Assembly: GCA_951394405.1 (NCBI GenBank)
Contig: OX596340.1
Span: 372,001-436,000, forward strand
Direction of reading: 5' to 3'
Length of the DNA: 64,000 bases
DNA from: Coprinellus micaceus
Taxonomy: Eukaryota > Basidiomycota > Agaricomycetes > Agaricales > Psathyrellaceae
How positions within the stretch are numbered: position 1 is the first letter of the stretch; every line of letters starts with the position of its first letter. The notes under the pieces were generated by a model. That model saw only the letters and a list, made by a program, of their open reading frames with translations. It was not told the DNA's origin and did not search any database. The position numbers and the translations under genes were made by a program. This document shows positions 45,921 to 57,561 of the stretch, piece after piece.

Positions 45921-46709
45921 GCGCTACACAGGAGGACCCGTCGATACGTTACTTCGTCCTTTTCCCTTATCTATGCTGGCATCGCGGTTAGCATGCCGAC
46001 TGGACCTAGGATGCGCACACTTTCTTGACTCACCCTGTTTCTATATTTCGGTTAGGTCAATTCATTAGTTTTGGTGTTTGGGGGCCAGCGTAATTGGCAT
46101 CAAGTTTCATGCTTGCAATTTTCCTTCAGTGCTAACTATGAAACGCTGGCCCTTGGTCCCCTGCTTTCTAACACGCTGGTGAGGTCTTCCCATGTCACGG
46201 ATTCGTAACGCTGACCAGCCTGCCCACGGCCTCCAGAAGCTGCGGCCTTTACAATATGTCAGGCGTGCGGATGATGCAATGACAGGGCATTATGCTTGCC
46301 AGGTCAGCATGACGGGACCGTGCTGTGTACCTTCCGTTTGTGGCATTCGCAACGAGGAACCGCAGCGCCCTCTCAGCCCTCTCTTGTGCGAATGCGGTGG
46401 CCCTGGGCGCTTAATCTTCCAGGGCTGTGAGGTTTGGCTTACGCGACGCGATCAATCCGAACAATGAGGAAGGGTGTGTGTGTATGCTGCGCAGCGCTCT
46501 ACACTTTCTAGAGTGGGTTTGGAGTGAATGTTAAGCACAGTGCCTTTCCTTTCCTTGACTACGTACGGCTGCGGGTCTTGTGGAGAGATGGAAGTTGCCC
46601 CAGGTTCATCGTCTCCTGTCTGTTATGCTGTGAAGAGATAGGGTATAAACTACCCAGAGCTAATGCACGAGTAGCAAAGCATCAACTCCCCTTGCCTCAC
46701 ACTTACGGT
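45921..46709. other. intergenic between ArfGAP and kinase
   Basis: No gene supported. An open frame precedes the kinase start from 46,524 but lacks an ATG, so an upstream kinase exon cannot be excluded. Confidence 0.5.
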
Positions 46710-48166
46710 ATGAAGTCTTGCATCAAGCTTGACGCCCTGTTGGGCCTCTTTGCCTATACTTCTGGAAAACCGCACGACCAGTGTGTTACGCTTGCCTGGG
46801 ACATCTATTGGGCCTTTGAGAAGATCTTCGCCAGCACGAGGTCGCACAGGGCCCTCCTTTCGCATCGAGGGCATCACGCTCAGTCCATCGTGGACGCACT
46901 TCAGTGGGTAAGTTTTTGCTCACGTCCAGCGCTGGAAACGCCCATGCTAGATCCCTACTCACAACAGCCATTCTAGCTCCTCGACTTCGACCTACCTCTA
47001 AGTGATCGTCAGAGGAGGATGCTGGTCAAGGGGCTCACCCGCCTGGCGATACGGGCTGAGGTCCTCCCATCCTCCGTGTACATCAAGCCGCCGGTTGAGA
47101 GCCTGCAGATCATAGGAGGGTCAGGGGCAGTCGATATCCTAAAGGGGTGCGTGGAGGGACGGGTCGTGTGTCTAAAGAAACCACGCATCGTCAGTGGCGA
47201 GTATGAAGCTACCCGGGAGAAAGTCGTCAAGGTAGGCACTACACACCCCTCAAGTTGCTATTATCACTGACTTGCTGTATCTTTGATAGTGGTTTATGCG
47301 TGAGGCTATAACTTGGCGTAACTACCGTTACTCTAGTGTTCTGCCATTCGAGGGCGTGGTGAGGCTGGATGGAGGGCCTTTCGATCTAGGACTGTATTTG
47401 GTCTCCCCCTTCTTTGGGTATGGAACCGTGGTTCAGTACCTGCAAAAATATCCAAGGTCAAACCGGTGCTTGCTCGTAAGTGTCTATCCAATGACCTTGG
47501 ATCCAAGTCCCACCGATAACACATTTCGTTACTCTAGCTGAAGGATATACTGCAGGGCGTGAGCGATCTTCACCACAGCGAGGTCATCCACGGTGACCTC
47601 AAAGGAGCCAACATCCTCGTCAACTCTGAGGGTCATGCTGTTCTTGCGGACCTCGGTATATCGAGATTGAGTACCGCAGACCTTACGAATTGGACGTCCT
47701 GTCAGACGACCAACCGGCTTGGAACGTTGAAGTGGCAATCCCCAGAACACCTGCGTGCGATGTATTATGAGGACTGCGCGATTGGACCGACCGAGCAGGG
47801 CGACGTTTATGCAGTGGGATGCGTGGCATACGAGGTACGGTCAAGTCTACAGTGCCTCAAGCCCGCTACTAAAGTACTCCTTAACTTAATTGGGTATGCT
47901 CATAGCTCTTCGTCGGCCGCATCCCGTTTTACGAGATATCAGGGTGGGGAACATTTATGAGGGAGGTGGTAGAGAAGGGGAGAAGTCCGATGAAACCGAA
48001 GCGCACCGAGGATGCATTCTCGAGGTTTGGACTCACCGAGGATATATGGAGGATGATGGAGGAGTGCTGGGCTAGGAGACCAAACGACAGGCCCTCCGCA
48101 TGGGATTTAGGTCGAAAGGCCTTCCTACGCGGAGTTGTGGGCACGCCACCATGGCCCGAATACTAA
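46710..48166 (+). CDS. TKL-like protein kinase
   Basis: Ser/Thr or dual kinase of the tyrosine-kinase-like group expanded in Agaricomycetes; role unknown. Exons 46710-46907, 46977-47231, 47290-47475, 47538-47834, 47906-48166 total 1197 nt (398 residues). About 110 N-terminal residues have no known domain. The kinase domain starts with IIGGSGAVDILKG (poor glycine loop) and VVCLKKPR (Lys133/134). The catalytic loop is HGDLKGAN (Asp233), the metal loop is DLG (Asp251) instead of DFG, the activation segment is RLGTLKWQSPEH, and the C-lobe has DVYAVGCVAYE and CWARRPNDRPS. Catalytic Lys and both Asp are present, so activity is plausible. A relic of the family lies at 9.4-9.9 kb. Confidence 0.85.
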
Positions 48167-48608
48167 CAACATTCACATTGCATCATGTCGAAGGACGAGA
48201 TATATCCCAACGCTAATCAGTTTAACTTGTACACTAGCACCCTATTTTCTTGAAACCCGCTGTCGCTCTTGCTTATCCTGGCCTGGTTAGGATGCCGTCG
48301 CCTCCCCACCAACATATCATGGTATATTCATGTTGCTCGGCCCTCGCCATTTTAACGGCCAGTTAGTTGGTCTGCCCGCTATTGCACGTCTGGAGGACAG
48401 TAACCAGTTTCGGAATAAGCGCCCTGAACACGGTCACGCGGAGATCACGCTTCTGGTCAGAAGTCAGCAGGGACGCGTCACCCTACCCGCCGCTGCATCA
48501 AACGCACTTGCCTCAGTTCCACGACCACCATCTATTTCTCATTTTCACAGAACCTGCCTTACCCAACACTCACTGCCCTTGGATATCTGGCTCAGGACCA
48601 CCGCCTAG
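48167..48608. other. intergenic, promoter of BTB-3
   Basis: About 440 bp, no gene seen. Confidence 0.55.
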
Positions 48609-49861
48609 ATGCCGAAGCGCAGGAGGACAGAGGCTGAACCTGAGCTCGAGGATGTGCACAACCTTGATGACAGCAGTGTGACGGTCGTTGACCCTGGTGA
48701 AACGATGACTGTTGACCCCGTCGAAACCATGGTCGAGGAATCCCCCCCTGCGGTAGTGGTCACTCGGTGCGAGCGACTTTGGTTTGGCGATGGAAATGTT
48801 ATTCTTCAAGCGGAAGATGTCCAGTTCAAGGTGTACCAGGCGATTCTGGCGCAACGTTCCCCAGTCCTAGCGGAGGCGTTTGGCGCCGTCCAGCCTGGAG
48901 GTGAAAATAATGTAGACGGCTGCCCAGTCATCCCGCTGGAAGGCGATTCGGCAGAGGATGTGAAGCATATGCTGTTGGCTTTATACGGCGATCCGTGAGT
49001 TTACCCTTCAAAGTCGGCCTCGAACGAACGTTGATGAGAATGCAACGTATGCGATAGAGAGTACACCAATGTCAGACAAGCGGCGCCATTCTCAGTAATA
49101 GCGGCAATGATACGCATGGGCAAGAAATACGAGATAGACTACCTCAGGGACGAGGGCTTGATGCGACTCAAGCTGGAGTTCCCGGAGAAGCTGGACGACT
49201 TCGATAAAATACCCAAATCATTCCCTCGCGCGCACATAAGATGCGGAAACGCGGACGAGCAAGGTGATATGGAGCTTGAGGCGATCAACCTTGCACATGA
49301 GTGCGGGATCAAGACGATACTTCCTGCGCTTTACTTCCAAGTCATTCAGAAAATGGTGAGCGAAGCGGCGATCATGTTAAGCGCGGTACCTAACCCTCCG
49401 GATAGCCAAGACTCCTCCACGGAGGCGTACAGGTGCCGACTGACATCGTATTCAAGCTTGTTGCTGGCAGGGACAGGCTTACGTCCGCACGGTCTACAAA
49501 GGTGTACCGATGGGTATACGAGGTCGGAGACACGACGGGTTGTGTGGCTAAGAAGAAGTGCTCGACCATTTCACATTTCTTGCTGAAGCGGCTATTCAAG
49601 GCACCCCTTGAATCCGTCAGTATTATTATGCTGCCATGGAACGCGTTCACGAAGGAGCTGCGGGTGCCACAAGGTACTAGCGGACCCGACGATCTCTGCG
49701 GGTATTGCCATGGGTATGCAAAGGCTGCTCACAGGGACGGTCGCAAAGCCGTCTGGACCGCCTTGCCGACTTACTTCGGGCTCCCTGGATGGGAACATCT
49801 GGAAGATTTTGAGCCTGAACCTCAGGATGAGGAGGAAGACGATATCGAGGATGATGGCTAA
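48609..49861 (+). CDS. BTB/POZ domain protein (BTB-3)
   Basis: Close paralogue of BTB-1 and BTB-4. Exons 48609-48994, 49058-49355, 49406-49861 total 1140 nt (379 residues). The N-terminus MPKRRRTEAEPELED has a basic nuclear-type signal and is followed by an acidic Val/Thr-rich stretch. The BTB core is RLWFGDGNVILQAEDVQFKVYQAIL, ending LALYGDP at the first intron. Then come AAMIRMGKKYEIDYLRDEG, NLAHECGIKTILPALY and a third exon with KVYRWVYEVGD and a Cys/Trp pattern (CGYCHGYAK..WTALPTYFGLPGWE). The C-terminus is strongly acidic (PQDEEEDDIEDDG). Function unknown. Confidence 0.87.
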
Positions 49862-50468
49862 CGTCCCTTCTTCGCTCCTTTACGGCCACTTCTCGTCTCC
49901 CCTAGCCTTTAACCCTATCATTGTTCCCTACAGTGACTTGTCGACCCGGACGAAACGATACGAGAACGCCAACGCCTTCCATCCCCTTAGCCGCTCGCTG
50001 GCGTTAATACATGTATAACATACACTCCCTTTACACCACGCGACTCTGGTACATATCGGCGTGTTCTGCTAGGTCTGGACAGGAAGCGGGGGAAAGCCGA
50101 AAATGGAAGCATTCAAGAATTATGTTCCCTCCGCGTCTATCATCCCACCGGGCTGGGAATTTGGTCTAACTGCTGTGGCGAATATTGAAAGGCGGACCTT
50201 TCATTCCCACAAAGGGTCATATAAGTTGGCGCCGAAGGTGACGCACTATGTGGGATCATGATGAGCGCTTAAGGTCGCGGTCACGCGGATGTCATGCGCC
50301 ACTCATAAAAATCATACCGCCTTGATAGTCAACACCATTAAAGCTCCATAACTCCTTGAACCTCTAACCGCCTCTCCACTCCGAGCTACTGGCCCACACT
50401 CCGCATTTTCCCCAGCGTTGCTGCGCACCAACTGTAAAGCTTAGGGGAGCCTCGGTCTGACTATCGAT
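49862..50468. other. intergenic, promoter of BTB-4
   Basis: About 600 bp between two tandem BTB genes. No gene seen. Confidence 0.55.
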
Positions 50469-51635
50469 ATGCCGAAGCGACAACGGACAGACAGCGAACC
50501 TCCAACTGAAGGCGCAGAAGCCAATACCACCACTGTTGAAGGTGATACGACCACCGGAACTGTCGCCCCGCCAACGAAATCTCAGGAAGTCTGGTTCGAA
50601 GACGGGAATATCATCCTTCAAGCGCAGAATGTCCAGTTCAAGGTGTACCGAGCGATCCTGTCCCGACGGTCTCAGATATTCGCCGACGCGTTAGGGATCC
50701 CCCAGCCCGCTGAAAGCGAAGCTACCTCAGAGGGTTGCCCGATTGTAGAGCTCCCAGACTCTCCTGGAGACTTGAAGCATATCTTGTTGGCCCTGCATGG
50801 TGATCCGTGAGTCAATGATGAACTCATGCTTCAAACCTCCTTTCGAGCCAAGGCAATTGACCGTGATATAGGGCGTACACCAACGTTAGGGCTGCCCTCC
50901 CATTCCCTGTTATCGCGGCTTTGGTTCGCCTGGGGAAGAAATATGACATCAATCATCTCCGGGACGAGGGCTTGACGCGTCTCAAGTTACGCTTTCCTGC
51001 GACCCTTGAGCAGCTCGACGCGAATCTCCCCGGGGTGGGGCCATACGCGGTCCACATTCACTGCCCTGACAAGACGGCAGACGACGACATGATTCTCAAC
51101 GCAGTCCAACTCGCTCATGAATGCGGCATTGAGGCTATACTTCCAGCGCTATATTACACTCTGGTTCAGGACATGGTGAAGCCTCTTCCCATGATCGCGC
51201 TAGACCAACGCACGAACCCTGCAGGACAATCTGTTCTACTACGGTACGGCTCATTTGCCACCGTACATCGTATACACCTGCCTATCGGGGAGGGATAAAC
51301 TCATCCGTTCATGGCACAACGAGCTTTATCGTTGGCTAGGTGAATTGGGGGAAATCCAGAATTGCATGGGGAAGCAAAAGTGCAGGACCACGGCTTTACA
51401 GATTCTGCAGAAAGTGTTCATCACCCCACTCAATTCTGTGCTTACCACCTGGGAGGGTTTGTTGCAACAACTCTCGATCGTTGGCACCAACCGGAATCTT
51501 GCTCAGGGATTATGTCAAGCATATGGGGAGCGCGCGAAGGCCAGCCACTGGGCAAGCCGCAGGGGAATATGGGACTCCATGCCGGGGTATTTTGGTCTCT
51601 CACCCTGGCAAGAGCTGAAGGATTTCGCGATTTAG
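50469..51635 (+). CDS. BTB/POZ domain protein (BTB-4)
   Basis: Tandem neighbour of BTB-3 with the same start (MPKRQRTDSEPP). Exons 50469-50806, 50872-51175, 51225-51635 total 1053 nt (350 residues). The BTB core is EVWFEDGNIILQAQNVQFKVYRAIL, with exon junction LHGDP|AYTNVR. The second exon has LVRLGKKYDINHLRDEG and LAHECGIEAILPALYY. The third exon has DNLFYYGTAHLPPYIVY, SGRDKLIRSW and a WDSMPGYFGLSPWQELKDF ending. It lacks the acidic tail of BTB-3. All introns are in the same phase as in the paralogues, supporting recent tandem duplication. Confidence 0.88.
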
Positions 51636-51870
51636 TGCAGCCGTAGATCACGATTCATTGCCTCATTTCTCTCAGGTATACTTTTACTGTACAACGCGGC
51701 CATAGACGCCCGCAGACTACGTCTGAGCTGAGTGCAACATCAAAAGGTTGGAAGGTAGATGATGTGGCATCGGGGTGTTATATGAGGTGGGTATTCAAAG
51801 ATGCCAAGTCTAAGGGTGGGAGAAGAGGGGAGAAACAGATCTAATCGCGGCATTGAATGAGTTGAGGCGC

Positions 51871-52829
51871 CTAATGAGCCCGCCCTGACAGAACGGCACC
51901 GAAAATTGTTACGACAATCCCAGCAAAAACGAACGCAGTGAAGGTGACCGAGATCCGAGCGACTGGGAAGTTTCCGCCTGGAAGGGCGAACTGAATCTTG
52001 AAATATCTGTACAGCCCTACAGATATCTGCATTAGCCAAATCGTAGCTGACGGGAAATGCCATACCCACCGATCAATAGCACAGCGAACGACAATGCAAT
52101 GGTTAGAGCGCCTAATGGACGGGCAAACCGCTGCACGTCAGGGCTAGCGGCTGGGATGTTTGTCCCGAGAGCATGGCTGGTAATCTCTGCGATGGCGAAA
52201 AGCTGTACCAAGGCTAGTAGGCGTCAGAGGAGGACAGGGACAGGAAACGGCCGACTATACGTACCAACCCCCATCGACGCAAGACCCATACTCGTCCTGA
52301 CGTAGGCCAGAAAGGTCCTCTCTGATGCCAGGTGGTCCCGAGCCACAGCTCCACTGTTCTTTAGCACTATCGAAGGATTATACCGTGATCTCCTGAGGTT
52401 CGTCACCCAGGATTCGCTGGGCTTCCTCTGCGTCCCTAGAGTTGCATCCCCTTTCCTCGAACTCCGCTTCGAAGATAATCGCGACCTTCGAAAACTGTGC
52501 CTCGCACGACCTTTTTCGTCTGTGCTTGGCCTAGGAGCCGGATCTTCGTCACTCTGCTCCTCAGGCGTCTCGACCCCCGAACGAGGAGTCCTCGACCGAG
52601 ACGAAGAGGCGTGTAAGGGGGAGCGACCCTCGTGAGCGATGAATTGCGTCTCAGACCGCCTCCTCGTCGAGCGACGGGCTCGGGGTGCTGAGCGTGTCGT
52701 GTCAGAATCGGCGGGGGTCGGGGCGGGATCAAATATCCCCTCTTCCACCTGGTGTTCCAACTTCTCGAGTGTTGTGGGCGCCTGTGTGTCCATCTTTGAC
52801 TCCACGAAGCCTGGTGTTTGCGAGGGCAT
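51871..52829 (-). CDS. DUF202 domain membrane protein with long basic N-terminus
   Basis: Exons 52829-52265, 52213-52066, 52006-51871 total 849 nt (282 residues). The first 150 residues are hydrophilic, Ser/Arg-rich and probably disordered (SAPRARRSTRRRSETQ, RRSRLSSKRSSRKGD). The DUF202 domain follows: NSGAVARDHLASERTFLAY, VRTSMGLASMGVALVQLF and three hydrophobic segments (ALVQLFAIAEI; PLGALTIALSFAVLLIGGYF; VTFTAFVFAGIVVTIFGAVL). DUF202 is related to the VTC1-like membrane module of vacuolar transporter chaperones, so an endomembrane location is inferred. A second possible start is the ATG at 52793. Function unknown. Confidence 0.88.
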
Positions 52830-53397
52830 TGCGTGGGTTGTGAATGCGCAATCTGCGTGAGCGATGGTGCAATTGACGAAAGTCAGGGGAGATCAGTTTT
52901 CAGGGGAATCGGCGTTGTCTGGACCCGTGCCTCAAGGCCCTGTGCAGGGTCACTGCGCACATTGATGACGTCAGAACTTACTTTTCAAGGCGCCCGGCGT
53001 GACTTGGTTCTCCCAGGGTTCTCAATCTCAGTTCTCCTGAAGACCTTGACTCTTGAGGCTTGCGCAAAAATCAAGGGAGGGAGGACTCTGGTAAGACCAT
53101 GGTTGGACTTAAATTGGGTGGGTGATTCTATGTGGTCGCTACGTCCTTTGCATAGCCTTCGAGCGGGAATACACGAAATCCGAAAGGTGAACGTTGCAGA
53201 AACAGTCCTATCCTTCGTCCAAACGAGCATCCAAATCGCCATAAAGTTCATTAAGGGAAGTAATATGTAAGTTAACCTGAGGGGTGGGCTCTTTCGTTAA
53301 CCTCAGCGCCAAGGTTTAACTTGGAGACGGGTACTTACAGAAGAAACGTCCGAGATTGACAGTCGCTCCCCGCTAACCTCGACGTCGATCTAGACGC
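52830..53397. other. intergenic
   Basis: Contains the DUF202 gene promoter. A 150-codon plus-strand ORF (52818-53270) overlaps its start and has no domain; not accepted. Confidence 0.5.
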
Positions 53398-53856
53398 CTA
53401 TCCACTGCACGAGTCGAGGTTTCAGTTACTGCCTCAATCGCGAGAAGCGGATAGATGTAACCATGTATCCACAAGGTAGGGACGAAACAAGACTTACAGG
53501 AGCGAGAGGGTAACATCGCCGTGGACGCGTGCCTTGATCTGCACATCGACATCCAGGTTGAGGTCCAACCGAAGCTTGAGGGTGTCGGATTTCTTTCCTC
53601 CACCGGCCTCCTGGCCAGTCACTTGGCCGAGGGTATTTCCAAGCAGCTGGCCAGCCTGGCCCGCGGTGTTAGTGACGCCTCCGACGCCGCCGAGGGGCTG
53701 GAGAGCGCCCTGCTGCTGTTGGGCTGGAGGACCGTATTGTTGCTGCTGGGGCTGCCTTCGTCGGCGAGGAGCCTCGGCGGGGGCGTGCTGTTGCTGGGGG
53801 GCCTCTTGTTCCCAGTCTTCCATGGGGTTGGGGGAGGCGGAGCGAGAGTCTGACAT
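53398..53856 (-). CDS. small conserved hydrophilic protein, function unknown
   Basis: Exon 1, 53856-53498, encodes 119 residues: MSDSRSASPNPMEDWEQE, a Gln/Pro-rich stretch (APRRRRQPQQQQYGPPAQ), a Gly/Thr-rich TNTAGQAGQLLGNTLGQV and an ordered-looking end LKLRLDLNLDVDVQIKARV then HGDVTLSLL. The alternating LRLDLNLDVDV pattern suggests a beta strand or amphipathic segment, and it recurs in many fungal proteins of unknown function. A GTAAGT donor follows. The second exon is tentative: an acceptor at 53405 gives only two more codons and TAG (53404-53398, 366 nt total). No membrane segment or signal peptide. Confidence 0.6.
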
Positions 53857-54421
53857 TGCAGGAGTTGGTGGGTATGGGAGGTAAAGTTGGTGGTGCGGTG
53901 TGTCGCTGAAAGTTGGAGGCTTAGGAAGGCCGAAGGGTATCCTTTTAAAAACAAGCCAAAGTGCCGGAGCCTGCAGAAAGAGGGTCTCCAACGCTCTCCA
54001 CCTTCCTTATCGCGGGTGCTGCGTCTGGTCTCCACGGTGCTCAGGCCCTACACGTCCAAAGGCAGCTCTGAAAACGGCATTTGCGTGGAAACATGCTGTC
54101 AAAGCCCCACTCCTCCTGCCAGAGTTGGATGGTCAACGTAACCAATGACACAAGATGACGACCCTCTACAACAATAGTGTACTCATTTCTGCTCGATGGT
54201 CACCGGATGAAGGTTATGGCACTAGAAAAGCGGTATGACGCATCTTCCCGCAAACGCCGTTTGCCCGTCAAGCGGGTGTTAAGCGCCCTTGAAATGAACT
54301 ACGTCATGAATGTACCGTTCGATCCAACGTGGTCGGAAGGTCGACAGCATGGTAACGAAGCTCAATCGACAACCCAACTTGCTCTCAACGCTCATATCGA
54401 CCATACGTACTCCTCTCTGAC
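53857..54421. other. divergent promoter region
   Basis: 565 bp between two divergent genes; no supported ORF. Confidence 0.5.
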
Positions 54422-55151
54422 ATGGACATTCTCGGTATCATCGGAGTTGCAGCAGGCTCAGTGGCTATTCCCCTCGCTGCGGTCTCGACATCAACAGCGG
54501 TCGTTGGGATCTCGCAGGGAGTGAGCGCTTCTCAGAATGGAGGAGGCAAAGGCGGTGGTGGTGGGGAGGAAGCGGACAAGGATGACCCAAGAGTGGCCAA
54601 ATTTAATTTGGTCGTAGAGTGCCTCGATGATTCTTCGCCAGGGAGGAATCTGGTGAATAATAAGATCGTCGTCCTGCGAAATGATAAGGTGAGTTCGATC
54701 GCACAAAGGGCGACCTAAAGGCTCACTTTCTTCACCACAGCTCTATCTCGATGCCGCAGACGTCAACTATCGCATCTTTCCCGAAGGACACCCGTTCTCA
54801 GGGTTCTACATCGAATATCCTTGGGCAGAAAAGCCCCTCGCCCTTGTTAGCACTATCAAGCCCGATCCCCCAGAACTCAACTGGATATACGCGGATCGAA
54901 ACGGTCTGCACCTGGCCTACGGCAACAAAACGAAGAGCATCAATAACATTCATGGGCCTTGGGACTGGACGTCGTCGCAGGACGCGCTGACGTTGGAAGG
55001 CTGGGAAGGATTCGTCGCGGTGGAGGAGTCCCCTGGGGTGTTCTACATTGCATATGATCAGAATGACGACCATCTGGCTTCGCAGGGGGTCAAAGGGAGA
55101 GTGGTGGAGGTTGCGTTGAAGAGGGTATTGGAGCCGAAGAAGCAGGGGTAA
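54422..55151 (+). CDS. conserved hypothetical protein
   Basis: Exons 54422-54688 and 54741-55151 total 678 nt (225 residues). The N-terminus MDILGIIGVAAGSVAIPLAA is a hydrophobic segment that could be a signal anchor, followed by a Gly/Lys-rich spacer (NGGGKGGGGGEEADKDD). The rest is a folded-looking domain with many aromatics (FYIEYPWAEKPLALVSTIK; LNWIYADRNGLHLAYGNKT; HGPWDWTSSQD; GVFYIAYDQNDD). I do not recognise a named domain. The splice (AAG|GTGAGT..CACAG|CTC) keeps the frame and joins LRNDK to LYLDAADVNY. Function unknown. Confidence 0.75.
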
Positions 55152-55502
55152 ATGGTACCGGAATCAGGGCGCTTATCGGACTCAGACTCTGTCCCTCTCG
55201 GTGTGTGTGTGTGTGTAAGTTTCTAAGGTTGGCGCCATCACTGGCCCCCACCCCCAACCCAGCTGACGCGAGGAAAAACCCTGAGAAACCTCTGCTGAGT
55301 TGGAGCCTTTGTATGGATACGGTCGTTGTACATTTAATTGTGTTTTAATTAAGGAAATTCGATATCCCCGTGTTTCGATGATGGATTCAAAGCACCGACC
55401 AGGTCGACAGCACCCGTGTCTCCACGGGAGAGCGGATATCTTGGTGGGCTGGGGAGAGACAGCATTGGGTTTCGGGACCTTGAAGGTAAATGCCTCGTTA
55501 TA
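55152..55502. other. intergenic between convergent genes; short GT microsatellite
   Basis: Contains a (GT)n run of about 14 bases at 55201-55214. Otherwise 3' flanks of two convergent genes. Confidence 0.6.
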
Positions 55503-57561
55503 CTACGTCGGAACTAGACCCTCTTTACCCAGCTGGATCTGCTCGAACATCCGCAATGCCGCATGGCCAGCTTCCAGTCCATCGTGCTGTGGGACGGATC
55601 AGATCAGAGGAGTCAGGGGTGGGTGGGATTCGGAGGCTGGACTTACGCCATACGCAGGGACAAGATGCCCTGCTCCGTATACACGTAGGTAGGAGAGAGT
55701 CCCAGCATTCTTGTAGACTCCCGCTACGACGCCATCTACCGTGTAATTCTTGAAGGCTTGATCTTTGTATTCTGACGTGAATTTCGTTTCGAGGCTATCC
55801 ATCTAATAAGGGAGGGCGATGGCGCTCGTCAGCGGCGCAGGACTAGGGAGACAAGGGGGGCTATCACCATGGCTTCGGTGCCGAAGTAGTTGATAATATA
55901 GTCCTACAGGTGGGTCAACGTCAACTTCAATAGCCATGCAAAAATGAGGCGTTCCATCGAACTTACCGCGTCACCAGAGTAAATTATGACCTTGAGCCCG
56001 GAATCTACCAAACCTTCCAGATCCCCCTTCGAGCTCCGCATCCAATCTCCCGTCGAGGCAAAGTTGGCGTACACCTCAGTGTTCGTGCCGACCCATATCT
56101 TCTGGGTCTGGATCTCTCCTCTGCGGGTATTGAGGAGGTTGCTGAAGTCCGCCGGGTATGGGTTTGGGCGTTCAGATAATACGTAGTAGGTCTGTTCTCC
56201 TGTGAGCTCTCTATCCACCCAGCCGGGACATAGGTTTAAAGGACGTACATCGTATTTGTTACCATTCAGCCGGCTCAGGACGTTGCTGTTACAGTAGCTC
56301 TGGGCGTCGGAGCATACTGCGTCGGAACCTCCAGCATTGCAGGCGATGATCTGTTGGTTAGTGGATGATTAGCCGGGCGAGTTATACTAACACGACGAAG
56401 GCGACGAACCCTATCCCGACATCCTCCCTTATTCAGGAACGAGCTGTTTCCAAGGGCGAGAACGGAGCTGTTGACGAGGGGGTGATAGGGGTTATTGGCT
56501 GCGTAGTTGGCGAATTCCGCGTATTGGCTGAGAGGATCCTGTGCATCATATGAGATAAAATACAAAAGTTGCTTTGCGGACAACTCACGGTCAGCCCATT
56601 TCCGATACCTAAGGTCGTAAGGTTAACCGGGTGACCCTCGATCTCGTTCGAAGCGATAGCTGCGTTCTGCTCCAAGAAGTACCTCGTGGAAGGAACCAGC
56701 GATAAGCTGCCAGATAAATGGCGCAATAGATGGGACCCACTTCGCGAACGCAGGCCCATAATGCCCTCCATATGACTCTGTCCATATCCCGGTGTCCCTT
56801 CCCACAAACTTCTCGAACCGCGGGTCTTTCAACCAAATCTGCAGAAACGCCCATATGTCCACAGCGGCTCCCGCGGATGTCTTGATCTTCGCTGGCATGG
56901 TCACGGAGAACCCGACGCCTGCGGGCTGGTCGATGTACATGACGTTCGCGTTGGTGGTCCAGGAGTAGGTGTTGTGACGGAAGGTGCTACTGTCGTTGGA
57001 GATGAAGCACGGCCCGTGCTCTTGGAACAAGCCAAACATGCTTGAGCTGCCCGGCTGGAAGTCGGTTAGCCATGGATGGCTGGTGGGCCCGGGGATAGGA
57101 TACGCACCCCGCCGTTGAACCATAAAACGAGAGGGGCCGTGTCGGGATTGTTTCGAGCGGCGAAGAACCAGAACCTGAAGCTCTGGGATTAGCCAATGTC
57201 GAGAAAGGTGGACCCAGGCGAACCAAATGCTATCGGTCTTCGTCAAGTCGACGTAGCCCGCTGCCTCGTAAACACCAGATGCATGTTCTAGGTACAAAAA
57301 TCAGCACGATTGGATAGAAGTGGGCCCAAATAGAGCGTGCGTACCACAAATTCCCGTGTTCTCCACGACACGGGCTGCCCCCGGGGTAGCGAGTGGGTTC
57401 TCCCAAGCCACTTTTGCTGCTTGACTCTGAAGCTCTGAAACGGTTTTGTTGGGCACACCGCCCAAAACACCGTCCACAGAAGGGACCTCGCCAGCGTAAG
57501 CCCAAGGCAGAGCTGGGATCCACACTGCGAGAGGTAGCACCGTCAAGATGGAAATGTACAT
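55503..57561 (-). CDS. serine carboxypeptidase (peptidase S10)
   Basis: Secreted or vacuolar carboxypeptidase removing C-terminal residues at acid pH. Eleven exons: 57561-57345, 57287-57224, 57174-57108, 57054-56741, 56682-56589, 56538-56410, 56350-56249, 56191-55967, 55903-55868, 55802-55647, 55586-55503, total 1488 nt, 495 residues, the usual length. Signal peptide of about 22 residues (..WAYA). Triad: Ser210 in WTESYGGHYGP, Asp405 in YSGDADYIINYFG, His462 in VYGAGHLVPAYG. Substrate-binding WFNGGPGSSSM spans an intron. YIDQPAGVGFS and the Cys-rich loop (IIACNAGGSDAVCSDAQSYC) are typical of the family. A TATA-like TTATAAG lies about 40 bp upstream of the start. Confidence 0.95.

Noticed and set aside
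55201..55214. (GT)n microsatellite as an element of interest
   Set aside because: Only about seven units in an intergenic region between convergent genes; ordinary.
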